From NCBI GenBank assembly GCA_947359465.1, contig OX375883.1, positions 87,786,911-87,850,910 on the forward strand: a stretch of DNA of 64,000 nt, given 5' to 3'. The notes beneath the pieces were generated by a model. The model saw only the letters and a program-made list of their open reading frames with translations. It was not told where the DNA came from and did not search any database. Below are positions 30,723 to 41,787 of the stretch, piece by piece. Each line of letters begins with the position of its first letter. Position 1 is the stretch's first letter. Source of the DNA: Metellina segmentata. Lineage: Eukaryota; Arthropoda; Arachnida; Araneae; Tetragnathidae. The position numbers and the translations under genes were made by a program.

Positions 30723-32628
30723 ACCCATTAACGCCCAAATTATTTTTTTTTAAAGTAAAGGAATAAAAATCTTAAATCTGGGGTATTTTACCTTCAATAT
30801 GAATATTATAATCGAATTTTATTGAAACGGACATTAGTTTTTAAAAAAAATGGCGTACTAAAAATAGATCGCTGGGCGTTGGCACAATATTTTTTCAGCA
30901 GATAGCTGACAAATATTAGTTCTTCAATAAAATGTTTAAAAACGATAAAATAGATAAAAACAAAAATATATCACTTTAAAAAAACATGTATATATTTCGA
31001 AATACTTAGAAATATGTAAAAAAAACTTATACAATAATAATAAAATAAAATAATTTATTCAGGATTTACAAAATCATGTTCAAATTTCTAAAGCACTTTA
31101 CAGGTAAAAAATGAGGGAAAGCACAAAGAACTTAAAAATTATAAGTTGTATATTATATTATGAAAAACATGCAATAAACTGGTACCAAAGAAATAAAAAA
31201 CGTTAGCTACAATTTCGTGTGAAATTTTGTAAAACAGTTTTTGCATAAAGTGGTGTTGCACTTTACACAAAATGTAAGTGGTCTTGATTGGCCACTTTCA
31301 AATCGGCAGCGTCTTTGGGCATTTCGCCTGACTATATTATGATCCACTCTGTCACAACGAACATCATCACTAACATGGATTTTTTAGGTTGAGGGGAAGC
31401 TGTAAGGGCGACCTTTTAAAACTTTTCTTCCGATCGCCAATTTGAGATATTTCACAGCAACAGCTCTTTGAAAATCGTTCATCGTCATAGAATTATATCC
31501 ATAAATATTTATCTACAGGATGCTTGCATTGACTAATGCCATAATTGAATAAGCACCAATAACATTTTTTTACCTCTAATTGCAAGGCTGTGCTTTTCTA
31601 GCAACCAGTCATGATGTGGTCTACACCTTTCAAATGTTTGTTGTAAGCATTTGTTAAATTTGGTTGGGGGATTGTTACTCTTTCATTTTTCTCACGAGAC
31701 CATCTTTGAACTTTTGACGTGCATTCGATGTTATCAAAGTTCATAGCAACAGCAATACTATTGTTATCTCTCCACCTGACTACCGTAATTTAATTTTTTC
31801 GTCACATGGAAAATCATATGTGCCACGTGGCATTTTATTTAACTATTTTCCTCTGCTTACGAACATTTGGTGTAATTCCGTGTTTTCGTTTTCCAGACTA
31901 CTTTTGGCTTTTCAGTTTTTAGTTTTTCTCTCAGAAGTTGAAGTCAAATCTGTTTCATCACATTCATCATCTACTGAAAAAACTATTTTCACAGCAATAT
32001 CCTTTATAACTGGAGCATCTAACTTATCTATTTCTTCTTCGTCTGTCAGTTCATAAACATCAGGTGGTATGGCAATAATATTATCTTCAAATTTCTTTAG
32101 AAAATAGACATTCGACCGTATTCTGAACGTTACTGAATATTTACCTATTCATTTTTCCAATCTGAAGAAGTATAAAAACGAAATTATCGCGTAATGCCTG
32201 CAATAAGGGGAAAAAAGAACGCTTGAACGCCCAGCGATCTATTTATAGTACATCAACATTTCGATACGATTTTCTACTAATTAAATTCATTTTGAACAAA
32301 CACCGCATCATATCGAAATAGCTACATCTATAAGGATAAAATAAAATCCAATAAAAGTTTCATTTTTCGTGATAAATTTACTGTTTTCTGGAGAAATGTG
32401 AACAAAGATCGAAAAACCTCAAAACGAAATACTAAGATGAACTTTCCTCTATCACTGCCAGATAAAAATTACAGTAAACGAGAAAATCACATGACATTTG
32501 AACTCGGGAATGTTTATTCTTGCCACGTGTGCAGTTCCACTGCCCTGGAGTGAATTGAAGGTTACTTAAAAGCGCGTTACTTGAACTTTGTCTAGCGGTC
32601 TAAAAATATACCGCTGGGCGTTAATGGG
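30723..32628 (-). mobile_element. piggyBac-superfamily relic, inserted at TTAA
   Basis: The perfect 14-bp inverted repeat CCCATTAACGCCCA (30723-30736 and 32615-32628) is flanked by TTAA on both sides (30719-30722, 32629-32632), the piggyBac signature. A second CGCTGGGCGTT copy lies inward of each end (about 30870 and 32228). The minus strand carries transposase remnants but most of the DDE core is gone. It lies in the copia integrase; removing it with one TTAA rejoins the codons VYIL and NRTG in frame. Confidence 0.88.
31205..32085 (-). pseudogene. piggyBac transposase remnant
   Basis: Reading leftward from 32085, ELTDEEEIDKLDAPVIKDI resembles the acidic N-terminus of the family. After about 31760 come VQRWSREKNERVTIPQPN and NAYNKHLKGVDHHDW, matching the end of the DDE domain. 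The C-terminal zinc-binding tail reads RRCRFESGQ, then CVKCNTTLCKNCFTKFH (31305-31205). Several stops and a large central deletion make it non-functional. Confidence 0.75.
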
Positions 32629-32632
32629 TTAA

Positions 32633-33195
32633 AATGTATACAGCGCTAGATGCTGCTTTCGCCCATAAGAACTGTGTCAATCCTGAATCCTTTAGCATAG
32701 TACGAACCGCATCCATTATCGTACGGTTCTCCCTTTCAACCAAACCGTTTTGTTCTGGCGTGTACGGCATAATGGTTCGCAACTTGATGCCTGCGTCATC
32801 TGTTATTTTTCTCGGACCTCCATCTGTAACCAGTTCTTTTACATCTATGCCATCCTTGGACCGTTCGGGCCAAAAAGTTCTTGATTTTATCCACAGCTTT
32901 ATCTTTGTGTCTCAGAAATTCAACACTTCGGAATCTTGAGTAATCATCCTTTAGTACTAGCATGTACTTATTTCCGCCTCTTGAAAAGATTGGCGATTCG
33001 AGCAAGTCTGCATGAATGATCTCGCCTTGCTTTTTCGTCTTGAATCTCTTTGGCTTGAAAGTACGTCGACATTGGTTTCCATACCTACATGGTTCACAAA
33101 ATACTTTATCATCAAAAAAATTAATTTGATTCTGATGCAAGTACTGCTTTACGTACCGAATTCCTTGATGTCCTAGCCATCGATGCTAGAGAGAT
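32633..33195 (-). pseudogene. copia integrase core, right of the piggyBac insertion
   Basis: The zinc-binding start is WLGHQGIRYVKQYLH, followed by CEPCRYGNQCR. The core carries GEIIHADLLESPIF, MLVLKDDYSRF and, after a frameshift near 32800, MPYTPEQNGLVERENRTIMD with the catalytic glutamate. The first two catalytic aspartates are visible in HADL and after a further shift. The domain would insert the element cDNA, but it is disrupted. Confidence 0.8.
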
Positions 33196-33265
33196 AACGG
33201 CAACTTAGTCGTCGTTGTTGCCCCATCAAGAAGAGGAGTTGTCGTCTCATAGTTCACCAAATATG

Positions 33266-34624
33266 CTAAAGCAACAGAACCACTCTCTTTGGTTTTACAG
33301 GCGTTGCTTGCAGTATAAAGAGTCTACTTAAAGAGCACTTAGCTTCCAAAAGGATGTCGTCTGGAGATTCCATCCGGAAGAAACGACAACACATGTTATC
33401 TGCATTTCCAACATGTGAGATTCCTCGCTGCATTGCCTTTAATGTTGATAGCAGATTCTTGCCGATGTCTGGTGCGTATAGTACATCTTTGAGGATAATT
33501 GATCTTTGTGTATCTCCGATTAAGGCAGAAAAGTCAATATCACCACATCCATAGGCAGGTATTCTCTCCATATTCCCAACTGTGAAGTCTGCAGTCTTTT
33601 CAAAGTGATGATACGTCTTAAAATATTCCACTGAATTAGAAATATGAGCCGTAGCTCCATCATCTTTGATCCAGACATCGCGGTCCTCATCATTCAAACA
33701 AGTGACTGCACAGTTTTGAGCAGTGGCAGCAAAACTTTCGGTTCTGTGTTCTGCTTTAAACGGCATTGTCGGGGAAATCTGGACAGAATTTCCCGATATG
33801 TCCTTGTTTGTTGCAGCGAAAGCAGTTCCCGTAGAAACCCTGAGAACTTGGTCCACTCTGTCAGTTCGTCGACTTGGTATATTTTGCTGGCACCGTAGGT
33901 TATTAGCTGCCTTCTTCCAACTGCTTTTATTAGTACTACCTCTATTCGCCATGAGAGCCGTTGTCGCAAAGTCTTGACCATCTTCATGGTCCTGATTTCT
34001 TCGTTGAAGTCGCATATTGATTTGTTCAATCAGCTTCTCGGGGGATTTTTCTATTTTTGGCATTAAGTCCCACTGAGACTTAAACTCACGGTACTCTTCA
34101 TCGGGAAGGATGGATAAAATTCGGGGTGCTAACAGATTTTGTGGCAACTTTCCTTCACCGCTTAACTCTTGTTCTCTTTGAAGATTCACCCATAATGTTC
34201 GCAACCGAGCTAGAGACTGCATGACGTCTTCATGCTTTTCAATCCGAAAGGTGGAAAATTGTTGCAAGAGAGTGTCCAATTTAACGCATGACACTTTTTC
34301 ATAGTTGCATAACAACTCAGACCATATGGCTTTGACCTCATTTCCATGCATTCGTATCAGATTTAGAACACTAGCTGATACATTAGTGCGGATAATCACA
34401 GCAGCTTTTGTATTCGCTTTGGCATAAGCTTTCACTGCTTGATTGTATTCCCGTAATGTTCTTTCGTTTGTGTCGTCCTCTGGTGTTGTTGGTTCCTCGA
34501 GAGTGCCCTCAATAATTCCGGCACAATCGTTCAGCGCAAACAAGGAATTCACTTCAAGTTTCCAGTCAACCCAGTTCGTGGATCCTTCTAATTTGGAACA
34601 CTGAACAAAGTTTTTACCATCCAC
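33266..34624 (-). CDS. copia gag and protease region, 452-codon open frame
   Basis: The frame starts MDGKNFVQCSKLEGSTNWVD and runs open through a copia-type gag (UBN2-like, about residues 15-230: NWVDWKLEVNSLFALND, LLQQFSTFRIEKHEDVMQSL). The aspartic protease follows at about residues 315-360 (VWIKDDGATAHIS), and then the start of the pre-integrase text. The consensus protease triad D-S/T-G appears as KDDGAT, so the nucleophile motif is altered. The canonical CCHC knuckle is not evident. This is the only long undamaged stretch of the element; the full polyprotein is broken downstream. Confidence 0.75.
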   Translation of the reverse strand: MDGKNFVQCSKLEGSTNWVDWKLEVNSLFALNDCAGIIEGTLEEPTTPEDDTNERTLREYNQAVKAYAKANTKAAVIIRTNVSASVLNLIRMHGNEVKAIWSELLCNYEKVSCVKLDTLLQQFSTFRIEKHEDVMQSLARLRTLWVNLQREQELSGEGKLPQNLLAPRILSILPDEEYREFKSQWDLMPKIEKSPEKLIEQINMRLQRRNQDHEDGQDFATTALMANRGSTNKSSWKKAANNLRCQQNIPSRRTDRVDQVLRVSTGTAFAATNKDISGNSVQISPTMPFKAEHRTESFAATAQNCAVTCLNDEDRDVWIKDDGATAHISNSVEYFKTYHHFEKTADFTVGNMERIPAYGCGDIDFSALIGDTQRSIILKDVLYAPDIGKNLLSTLKAMQRGISHVGNADNMCCRFFRMESPDDILLEAKCSLSRLFILQATPVKPKRVVLLL

Positions 34625-34822
34625 AATTCGTCACGTCAAAACTATGAAAAATGAAGAGCTATCAATACACCGTCGATGTCTACCTACACGCACTTCAAAA
34701 GTTCAGTCCAGAATATCCTTCACACCACAAAATTGAAAGTAAACTTCACTCATCAGAATACGTCGTCTTATTCACAAATACTTCAAATTCGCAGTTCCGC
34801 GTTGCAAAAACCCATAACCAAT

Positions 34823-35022
34823 TGTAAATATGAAAGCAAAATATTGAAGTAATTTGAGTGTGTTTATTTTTGAGTACGAAGGAAAATCACAATCACGTTA
34901 CAATTCAAAAATCAGGGTTAGGAACATGAAATACAAAGGTGATGCCAAATTGGACAAATGTTAGAATAAACTAAAAAAAGTTATTTATGCTCGATACTTC
35001 ATAAATAATAGTTATTTTAACA
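34823..35022 (-). repeat. copia 5' LTR
   Basis: This 200-bp LTR is the partner of 28410-28609. The internal side is followed on the minus strand by TTGGTTATGGG, a copia-type primer-binding site. Confidence 0.88.
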
Positions 35023-35073
35023 GTTTTTTTAGTCCTTGGAACTAAATTAATGTTCTTACCACACAAGTGGGAG

Positions 35074-35257
35074 TGCGCCCAAAGAGCTGCAGCGTGACGC
35101 ACTTCTAGGGATTCAATTTAAGAGAGAGTTTGGCACCTTGTATAATGCTAGAATTGAAAGGGATAGGGCTAGATGTTTCGTCCTACGTAGAGAATCCTGT
35201 CAAGGCGTTTTGACAGAGAAAATAAATTATCCTCGCAATTGGGGTCCAACGCCATAG
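35074..35257 (+). other. Coding-like open frame of unknown origin
   Basis: About 60 codons without stop include KELQRDALLGIQFKREFG, then LYNARIERDRARCFVLRRES and NYPRNWGPTP. The charged composition looks protein-like. The frame lies between the copia LTR and the R2-like remnant and runs antisense to the latter. I do not recognise it. It may be a chance antisense reading. Confidence 0.2.
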
Positions 35258-35664
35258 GCGAAGTGTACAAATTCAATAGCCTCATGTGGCGCAGAGCCAA
35301 AAGCATCAGAAACATCTAACCAGGCAACAAAGGCTTCCGAATGATTCACCATGGCTCTGGACAAAGTTTTCTAGTAGAAAGTTATTCTCGAATACGTCAT
35401 CGAAGGGTAAAAACCTTTCTATCCAGGATGAAGTACATTATTTTCTTCCAGCCACTTAATAAGACCAGAAGAAAAAATTTTGTAGATAATATCGCAAAGA
35501 CTAATAGGGCGCCAATTAGAAGGGTCTTTGGATCGCCTTTCTTATGAAGTAGAATAGTGCAAGAGCACAAGAAAAATCGGCACTCTACTGTGCTGAAGGC
35601 AAATATTAAAAATGTCAGCAAGGGTGTTACGCTCGGGATCCACATAACTCCAATGTCGATAGGT
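35225..35664 (-). pseudogene. R2-like (type-2) reverse transcriptase remnant, left half
   Basis: The minus strand reads DPERNTLADIFNICLQ, then DPSNWRPISLCDIIYKIFSS, WLEENNVLHP and VAWLDVSDAFGSAPHEAIEF. These are motifs 1-3 of an R2/NeSL-group RT (NWRPISL, YKIF, LDVxxAFGSxPH). It is broken by several stops and ends near 35225. Its right half lies beyond the LINE insertion, at 39725-39895. Confidence 0.7.
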
Positions 35665-36454
35665 TAACAGAAAATATAGATATAGCATTCCTACAGGAGC
35701 CATACTCTAAGAACAAAATCCTTCCAGGCTTTCCAGTACACTGGCGAACAATCTTATCCGAATCTGGAAAGGCCGCCATTGTAATAAGAAACCCAGATAT
35801 CACACCAACTATTATTTCAAACAAGCACTACACAGTTACTATAAATGCTAAACTCTGGAATACGGAAGAAACCTACCTATCCACAACCTATGCCTCACCC
35901 AACCAAGACCTTGAACCCAATCTAACGGACCTCTCACAGAACGCCAACTATAACAACACCAATCACATCATCTGTGGAGACTTTAACGCGCATAGCCGAG
36001 TCTGGGGATACCGGGATGAAAATGAGAGGGGACGCCAGCTCCTAGACTTCATTGCAAGCAAAGGCCTTAACATCTGTAATACCCCAGGAGCAGCACCAAC
36101 GTTCAGGAAAGGCGAAGCTAAAGGTTGGCCAGACGTAACACTTACAGCAGGGAGTGTTGGTTATTACATTTCAAATTGGTCTGTGGAGGACCTAGGAATA
36201 GAAAGCGACCATCAGACAATACTCTTTGACTTGGAGACCACTACAACAACACAGCTAAGAAACAGGTTTAAAACTGCACACGGCAACCATAAGTACTTCA
36301 AACAACAAATTGAAATAGCAACAGCTAACATAGACTTCGCTAATATAACACACAGCCAAGAATTAGATGCAAAAACAGGAGAAATCATTAACATATTCAC
36401 AGAAACTATGAAAAAACCTTCAAAAAGAAAAATAGGAAAAAGAACCTGCAAATA
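35665..36454 (+). pseudogene. LINE E: endonuclease domain (N-terminus lost)
   Basis: A continuous frame reads LTENIDIAFLQEPYSKN, then IICGDFNAHSRVWGYRDENE and ESDHQTILFDLE. It carries the QE, GDFNAH and SDH motifs of APE-like LINE endonucleases. The N-terminal catalytic asparagine strand was lost at the 5' truncation. A frameshift near 36445 ends the frame before the WWTPALN linker. Confidence 0.75.
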
Positions 36455-36460
36455 ACATGG

Positions 36461-37113
36461 TGGACGCCAGCACTCAATACTCAGAAAAATCTACTTAGAG
36501 CACTAAGGAAGCGCTTTCAGTCAGAAACAGACACAGACACGAGAGAAAGATTTAAAAATAAGTACAGACATGAAAAGGCCCGAATGAAAAAACTAACATG
36601 CCAAGCCAAAACACAAGCATGGAAGCAATTCTGCACGAACACAAACAAAACCTATGGCGCCACTTTTAAAATAGCAACAAACAAGCTAACCAGCATCACA
36701 CCAATCCACTCCACAATCAGCAACAACACTTACACCACAGAAGCCAACCTGAACAACATGCTAAGTCACATCTTCAAAGCAGACAACATAGAGGACGATC
36801 TGCAGGAACACAGGCACATACGTATGCAGACACTTCACAACCGAAACGTCATAAACACGCCTCCATTTAAACACCATGAATTGGAACATTTGGTAAAGGT
36901 AGCACCAATCAAAAAAGCACCGGGACTAGACGGAATGGATGGTACAATTCTGAAGCTCTTAATGGAAATCATCCCTAAGAAAATATTGGACTTAATGAAT
37001 GCGTGTTGGAAGATCAAACACTTCCCAACGGTTCTCAAAAGGGGGGAGGTGGTACTATTTCAAAAAAGGGGCAAAGACCCTACAAAACCAGAGTCCTACC
37101 GCCCGATCAGTCT

Positions 37114-37148
<35 letters not shown>

Positions 37149-38310
37149 ATGCTGGGAAAAACTCTAGAAAAACTTATTCTGATACGACTCCAAAAATTTT
37201 CATACGACAACAAGGGCCTGCAACGAAGCCAATTTGGCTTCAGAACAGGCCTTTCAACAGAGCATGCTATCAATGATCTTATAACGAACATCAAGGAAAA
37301 CAAAAGAAAGGGCCTTCACACCTGTATCATCTCACTGGACATACAAGGAGCCTTTGACACTCTATGGTGGCCATCTCTTATAAGAAGTCTAAAATATAAG
37401 GGATTACCCCCCAAATCTAGTAGCCCTAATTGAGAGCTACCTGAAGGACAGAGTGATAGAACTACACCATGGCTCCATAGTCGCTACACGCACAATTGAA
37501 AGGGGCTGCCCTCAGGGATCTTGCCTAGGACCATTTCTGTGGCTCATCATAGTCAACTCTTTACTAGAAATGGACTGGGGATCGCAATGCCAGTGCCAGG
37601 CATTTGCAGATGACATTACCCTAACAGTGGTGGGGACCTCAAGAACAGAACTTGAAAGTGCAGCAAACACAGCACTGGACAGAGTAGTGGACTGGTGTAA
37701 CAAGGAAAAATTACAACTGTCAAAACATAAAACCAAAGCCCTTGTTATCAGTAAGGTAGGCAGGCTCTGCAGGAAACCACAAATTAAGAGTGGCAATTGG
37801 AGAATAAAAGTAGTTAGACATCTAAAACTACTAGGAATTACCATAGATGAAACAATGTCCTTTATTCCCCATCTTACTCAACTCCAAACAAAGGCTATCT
37901 TGCTTAGTAATCGCATGTCAACCATGATAGGCAAAAATTGGGGAATAAAACCAAGGTTTCTAAAGATCTGGTATAAGATGGTAGCTGAGAGGCAAATCTG
38001 CTATGGCTCAAGCATATGGGCGGAAAATGTTTCAAGCAGATTAATAAGAAAATGCTCAATGCTGCAAAGATACTTCGCTCTCCGAATCTGCAGAGCATAT
38101 CGCACTGCACCAACCAATGCCTTACAAGTGCTCAGTGGACTAGAGCCACTTCACCTAGTTGCCCATAGAGAAGGAAAAATCACAAGACTGCTCAGATTTA
38201 GGACAAATGCTAATTTTCTGGGGGAAACATTCAGAGAAGCAGATTACGAGAGCGAGGTGCCCATCTGGGAGGAAAACACTTGGGAGACGGACTACACACA
38301 AATAAATTGA
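36461..38310 (+). pseudogene. LINE E: reverse transcriptase, three frames
   Basis: RT motifs in order are KKAPGLDGMDGTILKLL, YRPISLLSLSLS (where a (CT)15 tract at 37115-37144 shifts the frame), GFRTGLSTEHA, SLDIQGAFDTLWW, GCPQGSCLGPFLW and the catalytic AFADDITLTVVG. A run of C near 37406 shifts the frame again. The thumb ends at the stop at 38310. Catalytic aspartates are intact but the frame is not. Confidence 0.8.
37115..37144. repeat. (CT)15 microsatellite inside the LINE E RT
   Basis: Fifteen CT units replace the leucine-proline codons between the YRPISLL and PMLGKTLEK motifs. They put the two halves in different frames. Confidence 0.9.
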
Positions 38311-38316
38311 GACCCA

Positions 38317-39081
38317 ACTACCTCTTCGAACCTTGACATTTACACCGATGGGTCGAAGACAGAACATGGAGTGGGGGCAACATTTACCGTGCTTCAAAAC
38401 AACAGGGTCATACATGACTGGACCGCCACACTCCACCCAGAAAACACAGTATACCAGGCAGAGAAAACCGCGCTCCTATATGCCATCAACTGGTCTGCGC
38501 AGCAACAACAAAAAGACACAAGAATCTACACTGACAGCCTATCAACAGTTAAAGCAATCCAACGCTTGCAAAACAAGGACATCATCATCCACAAAATAAG
38601 AAGAAGGCTTCAACCCCACATCGAAAACATCCATATTAACTGGATAAAGGCGCATGCGGGATACTACGGTAACGAAAGAGCGGACCAACTGGCTAAAGCA
38701 GCAACAAGGGGAAATTCAAGTATGATAATACATCTGAAGCACCCTAAAAGCCACCTAAAATCTCAGTTAAAGAATCTCACTTTAAGAGCCTGGTTGGAAG
38801 ACTGGGATAATGGGGAAACAGGTCGTCGAGTCCACACGTTTTTACGTAAAGTCAACAAAGAAAGACAGCCCTGTGGAGGAAACCTAACAGCATTCTAAAC
38901 TGGGCACGGCCCATTCCCCAGCTATCTATTCAGGTTCAAAATAAAGAACAGCGACCTATGCATCTGTGGGGAGGTTGGCACTCCAGATCATTACATTTTT
39001 GAGTGTCCACTCGCAGGTTGCCATCACCTCAAGAAACCTGCCATAACGCAATACCAAGCTTGGGCCACCCAACACAATTAG
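38317..39081 (+). pseudogene. LINE E: RNase H and C-terminal zinc motif
   Basis: RNase H motifs are LDIYTDGSKTEHGVGATF, YQAEKTALLYAI, IYTDSLSTVKAI and IKAHAGYYGNERADQLAKAA. All four catalytic acids are visible. A stop at 38896 precedes SYLFRFKIKNSDLCICGE and the C-x-C...H...C motif ending YIFECPL, which is the R1-group C-terminal feature. Confidence 0.75.
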
Positions 39082-39724
39082 CAACAATCAGGCTCAAATA
39101 AAAATTACGAATGTTATGAAATTCTTAGTGGAAAACATTAACATTATCACCAACTAACAATCAGAAGACTGTGTACATTTGTATTTTATTGTTGATTTTT
39201 AGTTTCTGTCTTTTTGCTGTACATATTTAATGCAATTAATCTTTACTATTTACTATTTAAATATTAGTGTAATTTAGATAAAGTAAAAAAATGATTCTTA
39301 CTTCGTTAAATCAACTTTGTGTACGTGAGGCTGGTGGGAAAAGCAGGACTGCACTTGATATTTTAATTAAAAATTGGGGAAACTATTAACCTTACCAAAA
39401 GAGGAAAACTAATTTTTATTTAAGTCTCATGCAAAATAGTAAGGGAAAATCCTGCACACCCTACCGGCCCATGTTTTAAATGTACTATCAAAAGGATTTT
39501 TTATCATTATTTTCAAAAGGATATAGAATCAGTACTATCTAAAGGATGTGTCTAACTCATGTAAAATATGTTTCAAATGTATTTACAGAAATTTCGTCAC
39601 GGGGTTGACCGGATTAGTCCGGTTTCCTTTGACGGGTTCACTTGATTTTTCCGTGGGTGACTAGTAAACCCTTTAACCTGACTAAAGTCGGGAGGTGAGG
39701 GGGTCACCTGCGGTGACCAACCAA

Positions 39725-39895
39725 CCAATGTCGATAGGTAAGCCTATCCATACCAGGAGAGGTGTTTTCAATCTTGGTAATACGTTTGGATACCTCTAGA
39801 GCAGTAAAAGGAGTCATTGGAATGGGGTTTAAAGCACCTCTGACATTGGCAAAATATTTATGAAAATAAACTAGAAATGAAAGAAACAATCGTTA
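39725..39895 (-). pseudogene. R2-like reverse transcriptase remnant, right half
   Basis: The minus strand reads FANVRGALNPIPMTPFTALE, then VSKRITKIENTSPGMDRLTY and RHW. This is the R2-group segment just upstream of the part at 35664-35225. Joining the two at the target duplication gives a continuous match, showing that LINE E inserted into this element. Confidence 0.7.
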
Positions 39896-39984
39896 TAATA
39901 ATCAAAGAGAAACTTTGTTAGAGAAGACTAATACTATCACTTATAAGAGTAATAGAAGTAATTCAGAAACGTAATACTTAAGTA

Positions 39985-40522
39985 GCCCCCAGGGGCATTC
40001 CTTCTTTAGGTTTGTACGGGCTTCACAACCCCGGGGTACCTGAGTGATCTTCCATCCCTTTCCTTCTTCTCCTCCTCTACCCTTCTGCTTTTTCCTTTTT
40101 CTTCCTCCCTCGTTGTGGTTGCTTCTTCGGAGGTGAGGGCTCCCCTTGAGAAGCTTTTCGCCGCTCTGTCGCTTTCAGCTCCTCTTGGGGATTATATCAC
40201 CCACGTGTTTGCCGTGCGTGGAGACCTGTGTCTTCGGAAAAGGTGATCCTGGTGATTGAGGGACAACATAACGCCCCAATACATTGCTTCGGCTCCTGCT
40301 TCGAACAAACAGGAAGTGTACTTTGGTCCCAGTACATTAATCGGCTGGTGGGATTACTCTGCTTGGGCTAAGGACCCGCTCACCAACTAGCTCCTTAGGG
40401 CAGTCATAGAGGTGAGTTGGGTTCGTATAGTCCCTGGCTAGCACCGGTACAGGAACCTCTATCCCCTCGTTGGACTCCATGGTGGGTGGTGCCGCCGGGG
40501 ACTGAACATCTCTTTTTCTAAC
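39985..40522 (+). promoter_or_regulatory. LINE B 5' UTR with presumed internal promoter
   Basis: This is a GC-rich leader starting GCCCCCAGGGG, with CCCCGGGGTACCTGAGTGATC at about 40031. It has no ORF and ends at the ORF1 ATG (40523). Full-length LINEs of this group start transcription from an internal promoter at their first bases. No core-promoter motif can be pinpointed here. Confidence 0.6.
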
Positions 40523-41757
40523 ATGGAAAATCAAAAACCTACTTCTCCTTCAGTGGAGCATTTATCTACCAAAAATAATGGAAACAATACATCAAAACAA
40601 ACATTTTTTATAATTAAGAGTAATGAGGGAAACCTTAAAAATATATCGGCTATTTTACTGCATAAAACTATATTAGGAATGGTAGGAGAAACTAAAAACA
40701 TAAAAAAAAAACACTTGCTGGAGATGTACTTGTCGAGGTTTCAAATGAAACACAGGCTTTAAATATACAAAAAATAAAACTCGTCGGCCCAATAGCTGTA
40801 ACTGTAACACCACACAAAACATTAAATTCATCGCGAGCAGTAATTTCTGAATCCGACCTACTTCATGACACCGAACTAGACATCCTTGAATCCCTGTCCG
40901 ACCAATCAGTAATTGATGTAAAAAGAATCACAATATCAAAAAATGGCTCAAGAATACCCACCAAACATATTATAATAACTTTTAATACACCGACTATACC
41001 CAAACATGTCAAAATAGCATATATAAACTGCCCAGTACGACCTTTCATACCTAACCCTGTCCGTTGTTATAAATGCCAAAGATTTGGCCACTCTTTCATG
41101 GCTTGCCGCGGCAAAGAGACCTGTGCGAAATGTTCTAGTACAGAACATAAGACAGATATATGTACATCATCATCTCTTTGCTGTGTGAACTGTAAGGGTG
41201 ACCACCCAGCTTTTGCCAGGTCTTGTCCTAAATTTGTAAATGAAAAAGAAATCCAAACAATTAAAGTGCAACAAAACATATCCTTTCCGGAGGCCCGAAA
41301 AATTGTTAACGACCGCACCCCGAAACCTGGATTATCTTACTCTTCAATAGTAAAAAAACCCTTCAAAAATAGCTGTACTCAAACCGATACAACTGTATTT
41401 AAGCCATCTGAACAAAATAAAACTTAATCGAACCAATCTATAACGCCTTCTCTCTCTAAAGCATCAGCTACAACCTCATTGAATTCAAAAATCATAAACC
41501 AACCAAATAGGTCAACAAATACTTCTATAAAAAGAGCCATATCATGTAAACAAAATAATATTAAAATAGCAAAAAGTTCCTCTCAAACCTCTCCTAAACC
41601 TGACGTTTCATCCAGAAACTCGATAACTAATCCTTCTACCAGTGACCTCATTAATCTCTATAACACCGAAAGCGATATTTCCTCTATAGAAGATGAGGAC
41701 TTGTCCAAGAAGGATACTCGGCAAGACAAACATCATCCTAGGACGAGAAAACACAAA
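40523..41757 (+). pseudogene. LINE B ORF1, Gag-like RNA-binding protein, broken
   Basis: The frame starts MENQKPTSPSVEH and shifts at the A9 run at 40702-40710; text resumes in another frame with EVSNETQALNIQKIKLVG. Zinc knuckles follow in the third frame: CYKCQRFGHSFMAC, CAKCSSTEHKTDIC and the variant CVNCKGDHPAFARSC (about 41066-41227). SFPEARKIVND comes next. An in-frame stop at about 41426 precedes the serine-rich tail, which ends KHHPRTRKHK at 41757. The protein would coat the element RNA. Confidence 0.8.
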
Positions 41758-41787
41758 TAGTTTTTTTTTCTTTTATCCGCTATTTTT

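Larger units (their letters stand above)
28410..35022 (-). mobile_element. Ty1/copia retrotransposon with a piggyBac insertion
   Basis: Two 200-bp direct repeats (28410-28609 and 34823-35022) with TG...CA-type ends bound a minus-strand gag-pol in the copia order: gag, protease, integrase, RT, RNase H. They differ at about five positions. Beside the 5' LTR (right side) GGTTATGGG resembles the internal initiator-tRNA-Met primer site used by copia. Beside the 3' LTR AGAAGGAGG is a polypurine tract. A 1.9-kb piggyBac relic splits the integrase. The flanks TTAAT and GTTTT do not match, so a target duplication is not evident. Confidence 0.88.
35665..39724 (+). mobile_element. LINE E, R1/LOA-like non-LTR element, 5' truncated
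   Basis: The copy is flanked by CCAATGTCGATAGGT on both sides (35650-35664 and 39725-39739), a 15-bp target duplication. It contains endonuclease, RT, RNase H and a C-terminal CCHC motif in one direction. The 3' UTR from about 39085 to 39724 ends GTGACCAACCAA. It inserted into the R2-like remnant, and the remnant's reading frame resumes across the removed element. The 5' end starts inside the endonuclease. Confidence 0.85.
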
